From positions 1-26,436 of the IMG/VR virus record IMGVR_UViG_3300012985_000023: a stretch of DNA of 26,436 bases, one strand, 5' to 3'. The notes below the pieces were generated by a model, which worked only from the letters and a program-made list of their open reading frames with translations, was not told the origin of the DNA and did not search any database. Of this stretch, positions 4,787 through 11,535 are shown one piece after another (position 1 is the stretch's first letter; each line of letters opens with the position of its first letter). Both the position numbers and the translations under genes were made by a program. Source of the stretch: a virus.

Positions 4787-5058
4787 AGTACCGCAAGAAG
4801 CCCGTCATCATCGAAGCCCGCCAGTTCACACGCCTCACCGCCGACGACATCGCCGCCTGGTGCGGTGGGTTCGTCATCGCCGACGCCAAACCGTCCGACC
4901 CCACCGACGTGTACTGGGCGCTGGACATCCCCACCCTCGAAGGGGTGATGCGCGCCAGCCTCGGGGACTTCATCATCAGAGGCGTCCGAGGCGAGTTCTA
5001 CCCGTGCAAGCCCCACATCTTCGTCCAGACCTACGAACCCATCCAGGAGCAGGCATGA
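4783..5058 (+). CDS. Conserved phage protein of the KPVVIEA/GEFYPCKP type (91 aa)
   Basis: ATG 4783 lies in an ATGA overlap. The product opens MKYRKKPVIIEARQF and ends with IIRGVRGEFYPCKPHIFVQT. This opening and the TLEGVMRAS-GDFIIRGV-GEFYPCKP-F-TYEP pattern are widespread in small proteins of many tailed phages and prophages, where the function is not established. The fold is probably a compact beta domain. It lies in the middle of the early rightward small-gene operon. Confidence 0.8.
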   Translation: MKYRKKPVIIEARQFTRLTADDIAAWCGGFVIADAKPSDPTDVYWALDIPTLEGVMRASLGDFIIRGVRGEFYPCKPHIFVQTYEPIQEQA

Positions 5059-5345
5059 CCAACGAGACACAGAACGCCATCCAGGACGACGCCAACGCGC
5101 TGTGCCCGCTGTGGCTGTCCGGCTCCACCTACATCCCGCCCGGCCCCAGCGCCTACCGGATGATGACCGCCCCCATCACCGAGTACCCCGCCCTGCTCGG
5201 CAAGTACGTGCAAGGGCTGTACGAGGAGTTCCTCGGCGAACTCCAGTCCAAAGGCGCCACCGTCGACCCCAAGCACCTGGTCCTGACCATGGAACCCGCC
5301 GGGGACAACCTGCTACGCATCACCATCCAGGCAGGCATCAAGTGA
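5055..5345 (+). CDS. Hypothetical protein (96 aa)
   Basis: ATG 5055 lies in an ATGA overlap with the upstream gene. The N-terminus is polar and acidic (MTNETQNAIQDDANALC), the middle has a Pro/Tyr-rich loop (YIPPGPSAYRMM), then helices (YVQGLYEEFLGELQSK) and a C-terminal beta hairpin (LVLTMEPAGDNLLRITIQA). Family not recognised. The next gene starts at GTGA in its stop. Confidence 0.65.
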   Translation: MTNETQNAIQDDANALCPLWLSGSTYIPPGPSAYRMMTAPITEYPALLGKYVQGLYEEFLGELQSKGATVDPKHLVLTMEPAGDNLLRITIQAGIK

Positions 5346-5473
5346 GCATCAACTGGTGTCGCATCCTCGGGCACCGCTGGGTCAGCCGCGACATGATCGT
5401 CCTGGTCGGACCCGACGCCGGGGACACCATCTGCCTGGAGTGCGGCACAGCCTGCTGGGCAGGTGTGCGGTGA
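5342..5473 (+). CDS. Small zinc-ribbon-like protein (43 aa)
   Basis: GTG 5342 overlaps the previous stop. The product has CRILGHRW near the N-terminus and CLECGTACW near the C-terminus, the layout of the DUF1660-type small phage proteins (C-LxGHxW ... CxxCG), which probably bind one zinc ion. Function unknown. Short size, GTGA coupling at both ends and the paired Cys motifs support the call. Confidence 0.65.
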   Translation: MSINWCRILGHRWVSRDMIVLVGPDAGDTICLECGTACWAGVR

Positions 5474-5637
5474 AGGTCCACTACAAGTCCAAGGACGGCA
5501 CCTACGAGTCCACCGCCTACCTCGACGAGGACATCTTCGACGGGGCAGCCACGCCAGCGCGGGTCACCGGTGTCGACAAGTACACCGACGAACCCGTCAC
5601 GCTCACCTACGACACCTACGGGTGGAGGGAGATCTAG
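5470..5637 (+). CDS. Hypothetical protein (55 aa)
   Basis: GTG 5470 overlaps the upstream stop. The acidic product starts VKVHYKSKDGTYESTAYL and ends with PVTLTYDTYGWREI, probably a small beta-sheet domain. No cysteine, membrane or nuclease motif. The stop TAG overlaps the next GTG (TAGTG). Confidence 0.6.
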   Translation: MKVHYKSKDGTYESTAYLDEDIFDGAATPARVTGVDKYTDEPVTLTYDTYGWREI

Positions 5638-5912
5638 TGCAGACCTACGTAGTAACCATGCAGGGCTGGAGTGAGCCCCTGCTCGTCAAGGCCACCGCTG
5701 TGCGCAGCGAGCGTGGCGACCTGGTGTTCACGGTCAACGGCCTGGCGACGTTCCTGGTCGCGACGGGCCGCTGGACGACCTGCGAAGTACAGGACGACGC
5801 GCACTAGAGCAAGCGCCGTCACCCACAGGACAAGACCGACGAAGTACGCTGCGAAGAAGATCCCCGCCAGGACGTAGAACACCGCCTTGGCCACCAGGTA
5901 GAAGAAGAACAT
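5634..5912 (-). CDS. Two-TM membrane protein, holin candidate (antisense)
   Basis: ATG at 5912-5910 opens a 92-residue frame beginning MFFFYLVAKAVFYVLAGIFF. Residues 2-44 are almost wholly hydrophobic, enough for two short transmembrane helices, followed by a strongly charged segment (RPAARRDQERRQAVDREHQ). Size and layout fit small phage holins, and it lies directly beside the endolysin genes. It has no Shine-Dalgarno, but TACCAT (minus strand, 5923-5918) lies 5 nt upstream, so a leaderless transcript is possible. The hydrophobic part covers the only stretch here without a plus-strand gene (5808-5912); the charged tail overlaps gene 5637-5807 antisense. It could still be a chance frame, since Phe and Leu codons arise opposite Lys/Glu-rich codons. 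Confidence 0.45.
   Translation of the reverse strand: MFFFYLVAKAVFYVLAGIFFAAYFVGLVLWVTALALVRVVLYFAGRPAARRDQERRQAVDREHQVATLAAHSGGLDEQGLTPALHGYYVGLH
5637..5807 (+). CDS. Hypothetical protein (56 aa)
   Basis: GTG 5637 overlaps the previous stop by one base. The product begins VQTYVVTMQGWSEPLLVKAT and ends VQDDAH, again a small beta-rich protein, and is the last member of the rightward small-gene run. Codon use has G or C in most third positions, as in its neighbours. Its whole length lies antisense to the minus-strand membrane-protein frame 5634-5912, which is an unusual arrangement. Confidence 0.6.
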   Translation: MQTYVVTMQGWSEPLLVKATAVRSERGDLVFTVNGLATFLVATGRWTTCEVQDDAH

Positions 5913-5952
5913 GGTCCATGGTACGCCGGGACCACCACACCGAGGAGGAGCG

Positions 5953-6063
5953 ATGACAGCGAAGAAGAGGACCCCCAAGGAGAAGGTCGTCGAGCCGGAG
6001 CCTGCCGAGCCACAGCAGGACGGCCCCGACCACGCCCTGGAGCCACAGGAGGAGGACAAGTGA
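5953..6063 (+). CDS. Small charged protein (36 aa) ahead of the endolysin
   Basis: ATG 5953 is preceded by GAGGAGGAG at a close spacing. The product has a lysine-rich start (MTAKKRTPKEKVVEPEPAEP) and an acidic, Gln/Pro-rich end (EPQEEDK), so it is probably disordered. Its stop overlaps the endolysin GTG (GTGA), and its last codons provide the endolysin's Shine-Dalgarno, so it may serve mainly to couple or pace endolysin translation. No family recognised. Confidence 0.55.
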   Translation: MTAKKRTPKEKVVEPEPAEPQQDGPDHALEPQEEDK

Positions 6064-7067
6064 GCCTGCCCACCTGGGTGTACTCCGGGTTCCCGGGAGG
6101 CTCCAAGCAGGAGTTCTCCAACCCCACCAACCTGGCGTGGAAGCGTCAGCCCGCCCTCATCGTGTTCCACACCACCGAGGGCGCTGGCTACCCCAGCGCG
6201 GCCACGTACAAGAACGGCCAGTCCGCACCCCACTTCACCATCGACCCGTGGGGCAAGACGTTCCGCCAGCACTACCCGCTGACGGAAGCCGCCTGGGCGT
6301 TGAAGGCCCCCGCCGGGATGTCCACCAACACCAGCGGTGCCATCCAGTTCGAGGTCATCGGCACCTGCAACCCGAACAACGCCAGCCTCGCAGCCAAGTA
6401 CATCCCCGGTGCGCCGGACGACGTGCTCGCCTACGCGGCCCAGGTCATGCACTACGTCGCCGACGTGCTCAACATCGCGTGGCAGTCCTCGGTGGAGTTC
6501 GTCCCCTACCCCGCCTCCTACGGGGTGCGCGCGCCGCAGCGCCTCAGCGTCCCCGCCTGGCAGACCTACTACGGGGTCCTCGGCCACGAGCACGTCCCCG
6601 GCAACGACCACGGTGACCCCGGCTCGGTGGACATCGCCCGGTTCCTGTCCCTCGGGGCAGGTGCCACCCCGGTGCCCAACCCCATCCCCACGCCCACCCC
6701 GCCGCCCACCCCGCAGCCTGGCGGGATCGACGAGGACGGCATCTGGGGTTCTGGGACGACGAAGCGCGCACAGCAGGTCGTCGGACGCGGCGCCCTCGTC
6801 GCCGACGGGGAGGTCTGGTACCAGTACGCGCCCAACAAGCAGCCCGGCCTGACCACCGGCTGGGTGTGGAACTGGTCCAAGGGCAAGGGCTCCCCGCTGA
6901 TCGCGGCGATGCAGCGTGGCATGGGCATCGCCGACGACGGCGTGGCAGGCTCCGACTTCTGGCACGCCTTCCAGCGCCGCATGGGCACCGTCGCGGACGG
7001 GGAGATCTGGAACCCCAGCCCCGCCGTCAAGGAGTTCCAGCGCCGCCTCAACCAGGGCACCTGGTAA
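6060..7067 (+). CDS. lysA: Endolysin, N-acetylmuramoyl-L-alanine amidase with C-terminal wall-binding region
   Basis: It cleaves the bond between muramic acid and the stem peptide at the end of infection. GTG 6060 has GGAGGAGG about 4-6 nt upstream. Residues about 30-195 resemble the amidase_2 fold: VFHTTEG (His37), YKNGQSAPHFTID (His58), the TEAAWAL loop, and GHEHVPGNDHGDPG (His176, His184 and Asp186 among the zinc/catalytic candidates). A Pro/Thr linker (about 203-220) joins it to a C-terminal part with two related blocks (LVADGEVW and TVADGEIW, with AFQRRM and EFQRRL), a peptidoglycan-binding-like region. There is no signal peptide, so export would need a holin. It is followed by a strong terminator. 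Confidence 0.85.
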   Translation: MSLPTWVYSGFPGGSKQEFSNPTNLAWKRQPALIVFHTTEGAGYPSAATYKNGQSAPHFTIDPWGKTFRQHYPLTEAAWALKAPAGMSTNTSGAIQFEVIGTCNPNNASLAAKYIPGAPDDVLAYAAQVMHYVADVLNIAWQSSVEFVPYPASYGVRAPQRLSVPAWQTYYGVLGHEHVPGNDHGDPGSVDIARFLSLGAGATPVPNPIPTPTPPPTPQPGGIDEDGIWGSGTTKRAQQVVGRGALVADGEVWYQYAPNKQPGLTTGWVWNWSKGKGSPLIAAMQRGMGIADDGVAGSDFWHAFQRRMGTVADGEIWNPSPAVKEFQRRLNQGTW

Positions 7068-7076
7068 CCCACACAC

Positions 7077-7123
7077 CTCAGCCCCGGCGCGTGTCACCCC
7101 TGCACCGACGCGCCGGGGCTGAG
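7077..7123 (+). terminator. Terminator after the endolysin
   Basis: Perfect 16-bp inverted repeat (left arm CTCAGCCCCGGCGCGT, 7077-7092; right arm 7108-7123) with a 15-nt loop, starting 9 nt past the endolysin stop. There is no real T tract, usual for actinophage hairpins. Confidence 0.85.
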
Positions 7124-7146
7124 CCGCGTTCCGGGGCAACCAGTTC

Positions 7147-7152
7147 TACGCT
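7147..7152 (+). promoter_or_regulatory. Possible -10 of a leaderless transcript (cysteine peptidase)
   Basis: TACGCT ends 6 nt before the ATG at 7159. The gene has no Shine-Dalgarno and follows a terminator, so it needs its own promoter. The same hexamer with the same 6-nt gap occurs before the ParB-like gene. No -35 match was seen. Confidence 0.45.
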
Positions 7153-7158
7153 GAGCAC

Positions 7159-7872
7159 ATGAGCATCGAGATCAAGCAGGTCGAGCAGGAGTACCCGTTC
7201 CTGGGGCGCCAGATGGTGCACGACTCGCGCTCCCGGCTGTTCACCCCCAAGGGCCTGACCGTCGACAAGGCCACCTGGCGGACCAAGTCCATCCGGCTGT
7301 ACGACCCGCTGCCCAACCCGAACCAGCGGGTCGGCAACTGCACCGGTGTGGCCAAGGCGATGCAGTTGAACGCGGCAGGCAACCGCAACCCGGTACGCCA
7401 CCGGTCCTGGTGGCCGTCCACCTCCGGGATCATCACCATGCTCGACGCCGAGCAGATCTACCACCTCAACACCCAGGTCGACCCGTGGCCCGGGGAGTGG
7501 CCGCCCGACGACACCGGCTCCTCCGGCCTGGCCAGCGCGCAGAGCGCCCAAGCCATCGGCTGGGGTGGGGAGTACAACTGGCTGTTCGGCGGCGCCGACG
7601 AGGTGGTGCAGGAGGTCATGCGCGGCAACACCGTCTCGGTGGGCACCTGGTGGTACCAGGGGATGATGAACCAGGACGCCGACGGGGTCATCCACCCCAC
7701 CGGTCCCCGCGTCGGGGGCCACCAGTACCTCATCCGCGGCTACGTCAAGGCCAAGGACCTGGTGCTCGGGCGCTGCTGGTGGGGGGACTTCCGGGACTTC
7801 TACATCCCGCGCACCGCGCTGAACGACCTGATCATGGACGACGGAGACGCGCACACCCAGCGCACCCTGTAA
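7159..7872 (+). CDS. Papain-like cysteine peptidase, probable second lysin
   Basis: The 237-residue product has the parts of a papain-fold (C1/C39-like) peptidase: QRVGNCTGVAKA with Cys61 as nucleophile and Gln56 as oxyanion residue, GGHQYLIRGYV with His188, and GRCWWGDFRDFYI with Asp210 or nearby as the third residue. Several actinophages carry a cysteine peptidase beside or fused to an amidase as parts of the endolysin, so a peptide-cutting lysin partner of the 6060 gene is the best reading. A virion protein that works during entry is the alternative. No signal peptide. The start lacks a Shine-Dalgarno and has TACGCT 6 nt upstream. Confidence 0.7.
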   Translation: MSIEIKQVEQEYPFLGRQMVHDSRSRLFTPKGLTVDKATWRTKSIRLYDPLPNPNQRVGNCTGVAKAMQLNAAGNRNPVRHRSWWPSTSGIITMLDAEQIYHLNTQVDPWPGEWPPDDTGSSGLASAQSAQAIGWGGEYNWLFGGADEVVQEVMRGNTVSVGTWWYQGMMNQDADGVIHPTGPRVGGHQYLIRGYVKAKDLVLGRCWWGDFRDFYIPRTALNDLIMDDGDAHTQRTL

Positions 7873-7887
7873 GGACCCGCTGGGATA

Positions 7888-7893
7888 TACGCT
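7888..7893 (+). promoter_or_regulatory. Possible -10 of a leaderless transcript (ParB-like gene)
   Basis: TACGCT in the context GATATACGCTG ends 6 nt before ATG 7900. No Shine-Dalgarno is present; the only purine run (AAGGA, 7871) is about 25 nt away. Confidence 0.45.
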
Positions 7894-7899
7894 GCCCCC

Positions 7900-8421
7900 A
7901 TGGTCCAACTCCACGAACTGACCTACGTGCTCGAACCCATCGATGCCGTGCGCCAGCACCCGGACAACCCGAACAACGGGGACGACGAGGAAGTCGCCGT
8001 CTCCATGGAGATGAACGGCGTCTACAAGGGCGTCACCGCTCAGCGCTCCACCGGGTACATCCTCGAAGGGCACACCCGCTACGTCGCGTTGAAGCGGCTC
8101 AACTCCGAGCACATCTACGTGTCCTGGCTGGACGTGGACGACGCCACCGCGCTGCGCATCCTGCTCGTCGACAACGAGTCCGCGCGCAAGGCGTGGATCG
8201 ACAAGATCATGCTCGGGGAGATCCTGGAGCAGATCGCCGCCGACGACCCCATCGTCGGGCTCCTCGGCACCGGCTACGACATGGCCTACCTGGAGAACCT
8301 GCGCGACATGCAGATGGACTCCCCGCTGGACTTCGACGAGAACGACTTCGCCAAGCAGCGCAGCACCGGCCACGCCATCACCTGCCCCGCGTGTGGGCAC
8401 GAGTTCGGAGGCGGACGATGA
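7900..8421 (+). CDS. ParB-like nuclease-domain protein
   Basis: The 173-residue product has the ParB N-terminal pattern: VLEPIDAVRQHPDNPNNGDD, then SMEMNGVYKGVTAQRSTGYI, then LEGHTRYVALKRL, where GHTRY matches the conserved G-x-x-R box that binds nucleotide in ParB/Srx proteins. A single zinc-knuckle-like CPACGHEF ends the protein; only two cysteines are seen, so metal binding may need a partner. Such single-domain ParB proteins are common next to actinophage terminase genes, where they may act on DNA before or during packaging. No partitioning partner ParA is present here. Its stop overlaps the next ATG. Confidence 0.8.
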   Translation: MVQLHELTYVLEPIDAVRQHPDNPNNGDDEEVAVSMEMNGVYKGVTAQRSTGYILEGHTRYVALKRLNSEHIYVSWLDVDDATALRILLVDNESARKAWIDKIMLGEILEQIAADDPIVGLLGTGYDMAYLENLRDMQMDSPLDFDENDFAKQRSTGHAITCPACGHEFGGGR

Positions 8422-9014
8422 CCACCGAGACACCTGCCGAGTGGGAGTTCGAGGACCCCACCGACGCGCAGATCGCCAAGGGGGAACTGAACACCCACCT
8501 GAAGCCGCGCGTCACCCACCAGGGCAACGGGCGGGGCAAGGACGACGACGACAACCCCACCCGCGCCATGGCCGCCGTGGCCCTACGCCTCGGTGGCGCC
8601 GGGTACGCGACCATCGCCGCGCAGTTGGGGTACGCCTCCGAGCGCCGGGTCCGGGACGTGATCGAGCGGGCACTGGCCGCCAGCGTCGACGACACCGAGG
8701 ACACCCAGCGTCTGCGCAAGATCCAGCACGCCCGCCTGGAGCGGATGCTCACCAGCGTCTGGACGCGGGCCAACAACCCGAAGGACCCGGACCACCTGGC
8801 GTATTCGGCGCGGGCTCTGGCGATCCTTGACAGGGAGAACAAGATGCTCGGCATCGACCTGCCCACCCAGGTCGCTGTGCACCACATCCCCGAACTGGGC
8901 GAGGTGCAGGCGTGGGTCGACGGGATGGTCGGGCGGATCAAGGGCGCCCCACAGGTGGTGGAGGCGGAGATCCTGGAGATCGAGGGAGGCCAGTCATGGA
9001 GCGACCAGGTCTGA
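8418..9014 (+). CDS. terS: Terminase small subunit
   Basis: ATG 8418 overlaps the ParB-gene stop (ATGA). The 198-residue product has an acidic N-terminal tail, then a helix-turn-helix (LRLGGAGYATIAAQLGY and ERRVRDVIERAL, about residues 54-90), a long helical region (TQRLRKIQHARLERMLTSVW), and a C-terminal segment about DLPTQVAVHHIPE. This order (HTH, oligomerisation helices, tail that contacts TerL) fits the small terminase subunit, which recognises phage DNA and loads the large subunit. The large subunit gene follows four genes later. The call rests on fold and position; no close family was checked. Confidence 0.7.
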   Translation: MTTETPAEWEFEDPTDAQIAKGELNTHLKPRVTHQGNGRGKDDDDNPTRAMAAVALRLGGAGYATIAAQLGYASERRVRDVIERALAASVDDTEDTQRLRKIQHARLERMLTSVWTRANNPKDPDHLAYSARALAILDRENKMLGIDLPTQVAVHHIPELGEVQAWVDGMVGRIKGAPQVVEAEILEIEGGQSWSDQV

Positions 9015-9208
9015 GCGCGGCAGCCGTCGAAGGCAGGGCACTGGGCCTGATGGAGGCGGTGCACTGCCTGCACACCCCGGACGAACTGCGCGCCATGCGC
9101 GACACCGCCGCCGTAACCGTCGGTTATGGTCCCGCCAGCGAGGGCATGATGGCCAGGTTCGACGCCCTCATCGAGTGCAGGGAGGAAGCGTGCCGCTTGA
9201 CCCGATGA
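8996..9208 (+). CDS. Small helical protein (70 aa) containing palindrome site 6
   Basis: ATG 8996 overlaps the end of terS by 19 nt and has a good GGGAGG (8984-8989). The longer upstream frame is only the shadow of terS. The product, MERPGLSAAAVEGRALGLME at its start, is mainly helical and ends in MMARFDALIECREEACRLTR. Family unknown. The codons for AAVTVGYG carry a TAACCGNCGGTTA site, so either the gene carries a true operator in its body or the match is fortuitous. Confidence 0.6.
   Translation: MERPGLSAAAVEGRALGLMEAVHCLHTPDELRAMRDTAAVTVGYGPASEGMMARFDALIECREEACRLTR
9113..9127. promoter_or_regulatory. Operator-like palindrome, site 6 (inside a gene)
   Basis: GTAACCGTCGGTTAT matches the 13-nt core exactly but differs at both outer bases. 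It is the only copy inside a coding region, 63 nt upstream of the next GTG start (9190). Confidence 0.5.
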
Positions 9209-9579
9209 TCGACAAGACGATGGACACCTTCGACCACCCCGGATGGCAGGAGGAAGTCCTGGACAGGGTCCGCGCCTCCGAGCGCAAGAAGAACCCGTCC
9301 GGTCGTCGCCTCGCATCCACCACCATCGACTACGACCCACCCCTGGCCATCCTGTTGAAGCAGGCCGCCGAGGCCCGGGACATCGGGGTCGGGTCCTACG
9401 TCAAGCGGGCGCTGGCCAAGCAGATCGCCAAGGACCTGGGCATCGACTGGACCGAGGTGCTCATCCACTGCGCGCAGGCCCGCGAGTACGGCTCGAAGCC
9501 GCCCGGTGCACGCAAGTCCGAGTTCGGGGTGCGCCGCACCTACGACGACGGCGAAGGCTTCGGGGACTGGACCAACTAA
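9190..9579 (+). CDS. Ribbon-helix-helix-like protein (129 aa)
   Basis: GTG 9190 has GGAGGAA just upstream, whereas the ATG at 9205 is too far from it, so GTG is chosen. It overlaps the previous stop by 19 nt. The centre, RRLASTTIDYDPPLAILLKQ then AAEARDIGVGSYVKRALAKQ, reads as strand, helix, turn, helix, like the Arc/CopG ribbon-helix-helix fold. A polar C-terminal tail ends GFGDWTN. Close to the terminase genes it could help in DNA packaging or regulate them. This is a fold-level call. Confidence 0.65.
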   Translation: MPLDPMIDKTMDTFDHPGWQEEVLDRVRASERKKNPSGRRLASTTIDYDPPLAILLKQAAEARDIGVGSYVKRALAKQIAKDLGIDWTEVLIHCAQAREYGSKPPGARKSEFGVRRTYDDGEGFGDWTN

Positions 9580-9619
9580 GTTCAGCGTCAGTTAGGCCAA
9601 CGTGTGTCAAGATTGAGGC

Positions 9620-9784
9620 ATGAAGGTGCGCTACCTGACGCGTTGCGGACGGTGCCGGGAGTGGATGAACCCCGGCACTGAGGCGAGCAACGAGTTCGGC
9701 GCCCTGTGGCACACGACATGCGTGCTGGTCTACAAGCAGTCGCGCCTGGCCCTGGTGGCGGCGGGTCGTAAGATCCGCCCATGA
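9620..9784 (+). CDS. Small zinc-binding-type protein (54 aa)
   Basis: ATG 9620 opens a 54-residue frame beginning MKVRYLTRCGRCREWMNPGT. CGRC near residue 9 and a later HTTC (about residue 30) make a CxxC...HxxC arrangement able to hold one zinc ion. The stop overlaps the terL ATG (ATGA), so it is translationally coupled to terminase. There is no good Shine-Dalgarno (GAGG is too close), but CAAGAT ends 6 nt upstream, like the TAAGAT in front of terL. Function unknown. Confidence 0.65.
   Translation: MKVRYLTRCGRCREWMNPGTEASNEFGALWHTTCVLVYKQSRLALVAAGRKIRP
9769..9774 (+). promoter_or_regulatory. Possible -10 of a leaderless terL transcript
   Basis: TAAGAT ends 6 nt before ATG 9781, a start codon with no Shine-Dalgarno. 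A near copy, CAAGAT (9608-9613), has the same 6-nt gap to ATG 9620. Confidence 0.4.
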
Positions 9785-11226
9785 GTGCAGCGGCGGCAGA
9801 CGACTTCGACCCCTCCGTCTTCGAGATGTGGGACGAGAAGACGAAGCGCCTCGCCGCCGAGCGCCTGCACAAGTCCGTCGAGGGTCAGATCAAGGTCTTC
9901 TACTGCACCCGTGGCCGGGCCTGCGACGGCAAGCCGCACGACGCCTACACCTGGCGCCACGCCCGGGGTGACCAGTGGCCACCGCCCGGGGATGACTGGT
10001 TCGTCTGGCTGGTCATCTCCGGGCGTGGGTCAGGCAAGACCCGCACCGGCGCGGAGTGGGTCCGCAAGATGAGCGAGCGGGTCCCCGCCATCGCCCTGGT
10101 CGGACGAACCGGCAACGACATCCGCGACACCATGGTCGAGGGTGAGCCCACAGAGAACGGCTCCGGCCTGATCCGGGCCTGCGAGCGCGCCGGTGTCACC
10201 GGGTACCTGTGGGAGCCGTCCAAGAAGTTGTTCACCTTCCCCAACGGGGCGCAGGCGCGCGGGTTCTCCGGTGAGGAGCCGGACACCCTGCGTGGCAAGC
10301 AGTTCGGTGCGGCCTGGGTGGACGAGCCCGCGCACATCGACCTCATCGACGAGGTCTGGAAGATGCTGAAACTGACCCTGCGCATGCGGACCAGCGCAGG
10401 GCGAGCCAAGGTCCTGTGCACCTCGACCCCCAAGCCCATCCCCTGGATCAAGGAACTGGCCAAGAAGGACAACACCCGCCTGGTCCGCGTCTCCACCTAC
10501 GTCAACCTGGAGAACCTGGACGAAGCGTTCGCCGAGCAGATCCTCGCCGACTACGAAGGCACCCGGCTCGGGCGCCAGGAGTTGCACGGGGAGATCCTCG
10601 AAGACGTCGTCGGTGCCATGTGGACCAACGGCATGATCGAGGACAACCGCGCCCACGGCTTCGACATCGAGATCACCCCCATGGACCGCATCGTCGTCGG
10701 CGTGGACCCGGCAGGCTCCAACGTCCGGCGCTCCGACGAGACGGGGCTGATCGTGGTCGGCAAGCGGGGCAACGAGTTCTACGTCCTGGAGGACCGGTCC
10801 GGGAAGTACACCCCGCAGGGCTGGGCGTCCCTGGCGTGGGGCCTGTACGAGCGGTGGCAGGCGGACAAGATCGTCGCGGAGAAGAACTTCGGTGGCGCCA
10901 TGGTGGAGCAGACCCTCCAGAACGCGGCAGCCGGACGAGCCCTGGCCCTGCAACTGGTGGTGTCCCGCCGTGGCAAGGCCGTCCGTGCCGAACCGGTCGC
11001 CGGACTGTACGAGCAGGGCCGCGTCCACCACACCGGGGTGTTCGACGAACTGGAAGCGCAGATGACCGAGTGGGTGCCCGGCGAGGGTTCCTCACCGGAC
11101 CGGGTGGACGCCCTGGTGCACGCCGTCCTGGCCCTGTCGGACGGTCGCGGACCGGCGGAGATCGCCGCGCCCGGGGGCCGGATGCGACCCCGTAACCCCG
11201 GTGGTCTCCTAGTATCACGAGCATGA
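9781..11226 (+). CDS. terL: Terminase large subunit
   Basis: This ATP-driven motor and nuclease packages DNA through the portal. The 481-residue product shows Walker A GRGSGKT (81-87) in SGRGSGKTRTGAEWV, Walker B FGAAWVDEPAH (Asp181, Glu182), coupling motif CTSTPKP (213-219), and a C-terminal RNase-H-like nuclease starting at VVGVDPAGS (Asp309), with IVAEKNFGG and PDRVDALVHAV carrying the later acidic residues. Length and motif order fit terminases of the Terminase_6 type. It overlaps the gene before by ATGA and the gene after by ATGA. All key residues are present, so it should be active. Confidence 0.93.
   Translation: MSAAAADDFDPSVFEMWDEKTKRLAAERLHKSVEGQIKVFYCTRGRACDGKPHDAYTWRHARGDQWPPPGDDWFVWLVISGRGSGKTRTGAEWVRKMSERVPAIALVGRTGNDIRDTMVEGEPTENGSGLIRACERAGVTGYLWEPSKKLFTFPNGAQARGFSGEEPDTLRGKQFGAAWVDEPAHIDLIDEVWKMLKLTLRMRTSAGRAKVLCTSTPKPIPWIKELAKKDNTRLVRVSTYVNLENLDEAFAEQILADYEGTRLGRQELHGEILEDVVGAMWTNGMIEDNRAHGFDIEITPMDRIVVGVDPAGSNVRRSDETGLIVVGKRGNEFYVLEDRSGKYTPQGWASLAWGLYERWQADKIVAEKNFGGAMVEQTLQNAAAGRALALQLVVSRRGKAVRAEPVAGLYEQGRVHHTGVFDELEAQMTEWVPGEGSSPDRVDALVHAVLALSDGRGPAEIAAPGGRMRPRNPGGLLVSRA
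11210..11215 (+). promoter_or_regulatory. Possible -10 of a leaderless transcript (DUF1360-like gene)
   Basis: TAGTAT, close to the TATAAT consensus, lies in the last codons of terL and ends 7 nt before ATG 11223. No Shine-Dalgarno is present. It could supply an internal promoter for the head operon. Confidence 0.4.
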
Positions 11227-11528
11227 CCTACTTCGAGATCATCGCTGCGGCGGTGGTGGGTGTCGTCTCGGCTGCCCGTCTGACCCGCCTCATCACACAG
11301 GACACCTACCCGCCAGTCGTGTGGCTGCGGATCAAGTGGGCGAACATCACCAACGAGGGACCGTGGGAGAAACTCGCCACCTGTCCTTGGTGCGCTGCGC
11401 CCTACATCACTGCCATCATCTTGGCGTGGGGGTTGCTCACTGACTTCCAGGTAGCCTGGTGGGTGTTCAACGGCTGGCTCGCCGCCGCCTACCTGGCATC
11501 CATGGTTGTCGTCCGAGACGGGGAGTAG
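11223..11528 (+). CDS. DUF1360-like membrane protein
   Basis: The 101-residue product has a first hydrophobic segment (FEIIAAAVVGVVSAARL), then RLTRLITQDTYPP, the signature CPWCAAPY (54-61), and two more hydrophobic segments (ITAIILAWGLL and WWVFNGWLAAAYLASMVVV). RLTRL-T-D, CPWC and the following TM segments are the pattern of DUF1360 proteins, small membrane proteins frequent in actinophages and Gram-positive bacteria, with no settled function. The place between terL and portal is unusual for a lysis protein, though a holin-like role cannot be excluded. Confidence 0.7.
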   Translation: MTYFEIIAAAVVGVVSAARLTRLITQDTYPPVVWLRIKWANITNEGPWEKLATCPWCAAPYITAIILAWGLLTDFQVAWWVFNGWLAAAYLASMVVVRDGE

Positions 11529-11535
11529 ATAGCCG

